From: an uncultured bacterium
GTDB taxonomy: Bacteria; Planctomycetota; Brocadiia; Brocadiales; Scalinduaceae
DNA length: 43,262 nucleotides
Direction of reading: 5' to 3'
Assembly (NCBI GenBank): GCA_913055705.1
Contig: CAJXKT010000004.1
Coordinates: forward strand, 1 to 43,262
Below are positions 41,966 to 43,262 of the stretch, piece by piece. The position numbers and the translations under genes were made by a program. Within the stretch, counting starts at the first letter, position 1; each line of letters opens with the position of its first letter. The notes under the pieces were generated by a model. The model had not been told where the DNA came from. It ran no database searches and saw only the letters and a list, made by a program, of their open reading frames with translations.

Positions 41966-41996
41966 GTAAGCTTTTAATAAACGTTATAAGGCAAAT

Positions 41997-42962
41997 TTAT
42001 ATTTGCGGTTCTGCCTTGCCTACAGTCTTAAACCACAGATGCCTGATAAGGCTCTTTATTACGCGGATGAAATCAAAACCTATTGGTGATAGTTCCGGAA
42101 AGATAAAGTCGTGTACTCTGACAGAAGACATTTCTTCGCCGGCTACTTCTATCTTTGATAAATCCTGTTCACCTACTCCCAGCCTTTTTGCAGCTCTAAG
42201 TATTGGGACGTCTTCCGGACTAACCGAAAGCAGTTCTGTCACCACTCTATCTACCGCAATGACGTCTATTCCACCAACAAGTACTGAAACGTTTTTAGGT
42301 AAACCGCCTGAAGGTCCTGTCTTCTCCATAGCCATAACACTATCAACGATAGTGAATACTGGTGTGACCAACTGATAATTAGCGATTAACATATCCGTAT
42401 ACCATTCCAGATCATTTTTTGCCTGGAAATGTCTCCATGCCTTATGCTTGCCGCTTACACACCCATACAGGTTCTTGACTCCTGCGGTGAAGAGCACCTG
42501 GACATGGGCCTTTAGTTTGGGGAGGTTGATTATGGCGTCAACATCCAGTGCCTTGCCAGAGACTGTCAGGGAAAAGTCTTTGCCCCCACAGTTAATGGAT
42601 ACCTTTCTGGGCTTGTCCAGTTCGATGATATCAATGCCCAGCTTTTCCGCAACCTTATCCAGTCCTACACGTCTGGCTATTTTCCTTACAGAGCCAAAGC
42701 CCGGGCTGTCTCCTATGATAGGAGTTGCGCCCGCTTCAAGGACCATTTCTGCTACTGTCTCTATAACAACAGGATGTGTTATGATACATTTTCTCGGACT
42801 GCTTTCCCTTAAGAAATTCGGTTTCAGAAGGACCTTCGATCCTTTTTTGATAATGTTTTCGATCCCGCCAAAGAAAGAAAATGTTTTGTTTATTGCATTA
42901 CGTATGTCTTCTTTAGAATAATTTGTACATTTCACCAGTGAGACTTTAGTCAAGTTTGTCAT
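41997..42962 (-). CDS. DUF362 family protein
   Basis: A 321-residue protein of the DUF362 family: KGSKVLLKPNFL (about 39-50), ITHPVVIETVAEMVLEAGATPIIGDSPG (about 61-88), INLPKLKAHVQVLFTAGVKNLYGCVSGKHKAWRH and the C-terminal VRVHDFIFPELSPIGF. The 4Fe-4S ferredoxin extension seen in many members is absent. Function is not established. An ATG at 42974 would add four residues; I chose 42962 because GGAGAG lies directly before it and overlaps the longer start. It lies 31 nt upstream of the truncated glycosyltransferase on the same strand. Confidence 0.88.
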   Translation of the reverse strand: MTNLTKVSLVKCTNYSKEDIRNAINKTFSFFGGIENIIKKGSKVLLKPNFLRESSPRKCIITHPVVIETVAEMVLEAGATPIIGDSPGFGSVRKIARRVGLDKVAEKLGIDIIELDKPRKVSINCGGKDFSLTVSGKALDVDAIINLPKLKAHVQVLFTAGVKNLYGCVSGKHKAWRHFQAKNDLEWYTDMLIANYQLVTPVFTIVDSVMAMEKTGPSGGLPKNVSVLVGGIDVIAVDRVVTELLSVSPEDVPILRAAKRLGVGEQDLSKIEVAGEEMSSVRVHDFIFPELSPIGFDFIRVIKSLIRHLWFKTVGKAEPQI

Positions 42963-43188
42963 ATTACTCTCCATATTTTTTAGACACTAATTTCACGAAT
43001 TAACACTAATGCCTTCTTCATTGTCAAGCCAAAATAGAAATGTCCGGTTTTTAGCTATATCGCATAAAGGCTGCCTGGAAGTTTATTATTGAATTATAGT
43101 CTATGTCTGTCGTAATATAGTGTCAAGAAATGTTTTTAATATCTTAAAAGATTTGTTTTTTGCCACAACTTTAGCCTATTTTAAACTT

Positions 43189-43240
43189 CCCACCTAACAG
43201 ACCGGTGGGCAGGTAGGCACTTTTAACTTTTTATGTCATG
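43189..43240 (-). repeat. Dispersed hairpin repeat, copy B (inverted)
   Basis: The reverse complement of 43210-43240 matches 40621-40651 at 28 of 31 positions, with a 24-bp identical core (43212-43235). The adjoining hairpin here is CCCACC (43189-43194) / GGTGGG (43204-43209). Core plus hairpin layout equals copy A, but the hairpin sequence differs. Confidence 0.8.
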
Positions 43241-43262
43241 AAAACCTGTACCTTTATTACTC

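Noticed and set aside
42448-42921. 157-residue plus-strand frame
   Set aside because: Antisense shadow of the DUF362 gene without a ribosome site or family signature.

Overview
The window is a 43.3 kb stretch of an AT-rich bacterial chromosome (roughly 40% GC by eye), densely packed with housekeeping genes in short operons on both strands. No rRNA, phage or insertion-sequence transposase gene is visible. The gene mix suggests a planctomycete, most likely an anammox relative (Brocadiales/Scalindua type): peptidoglycan-precursor genes, an archaeal-style GlmU, a eukaryote-style IMP dehydrogenase, a HAD-YvcK fusion and NO/O2-defence small proteins, at low GC. This assignment is an inference; no hydrazine-metabolism gene or 16S rRNA is present to prove it.

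Layout. 0.3-7.3 kb (+): serA, dnaJ, a two-hotdog MaoC-like protein, a DUF192 lipoprotein, a HAD-YvcK fusion and a second HAD paralogue. 7.4-14.4 kb (-): archaeal-type glmU with glmM, HU, a FabZ-like dehydratase, a tRNA with CAU anticodon, a short PilM-like protein, miaA and tilS. 14.5-16.8 kb (+): small coiled-coil protein, coiled-coil/TPR lipoprotein, TerB-DnaJ (DjlA-like) protein and an exported unknown. 16.9-21.1 kb (-): gmd, a MurC-like ligase, deoB and yggT. 21.2-25.5 kb: hxlB-like SIS protein and lysC (+), UDP-glucuronate decarboxylase (-), class I aminotransferase (+). 25.5-26.8 kb (-): a four-gene operon DUF1858/cupin/cupin/DUF2249. 27.0-34.4 kb (+): a compatible-solute operon. 34.4-39.1 kb: membrane-anchored amidase (-), then priA-guaB (+). 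39.1-43.3 kb: PEGA lipoprotein, an apparently exported SAM methyltransferase, a zinc-ribbon protein, a thioredoxin-fold protein, a truncated glycosyltransferase and a DUF362 protein. The last three genes lie between two inverted copies of a dispersed hairpin repeat.

The most interesting region is 27.0-34.4 kb. A mannosyl/glucosyl-3-phosphoglycerate phosphatase, a glucosyl-3-phosphoglycerate synthase (GpgS), a flavodiiron protein, a glycerate kinase, a second GT-A glycosyltransferase and a broken GH15-like glycosidase all lie in one orientation with gaps of 0-71 nt. Read as a pathway, 3-phosphoglycerate is glucosylated and dephosphorylated to glucosylglycerate, possibly extended by the second transferase to a mannosylglucosylglycerate-like solute. 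The glycosidase and glycerate kinase would have recycled it. The glycosidase now carries a frameshift and stop codons, so the degradative arm appears lost. The flavodiiron protein (O2/NO reductase) in the same operon, next to the divergent DUF1858/cupin/DUF2249 operon, suggests osmotic and NO/O2 stress responses are physically linked here.

Several vegetative-type promoters (TTGACA-like/TATAAT-like boxes, 16-17 bp spacing) can be read directly, and start codons were adjusted where a ribosome-binding site decides between candidates.
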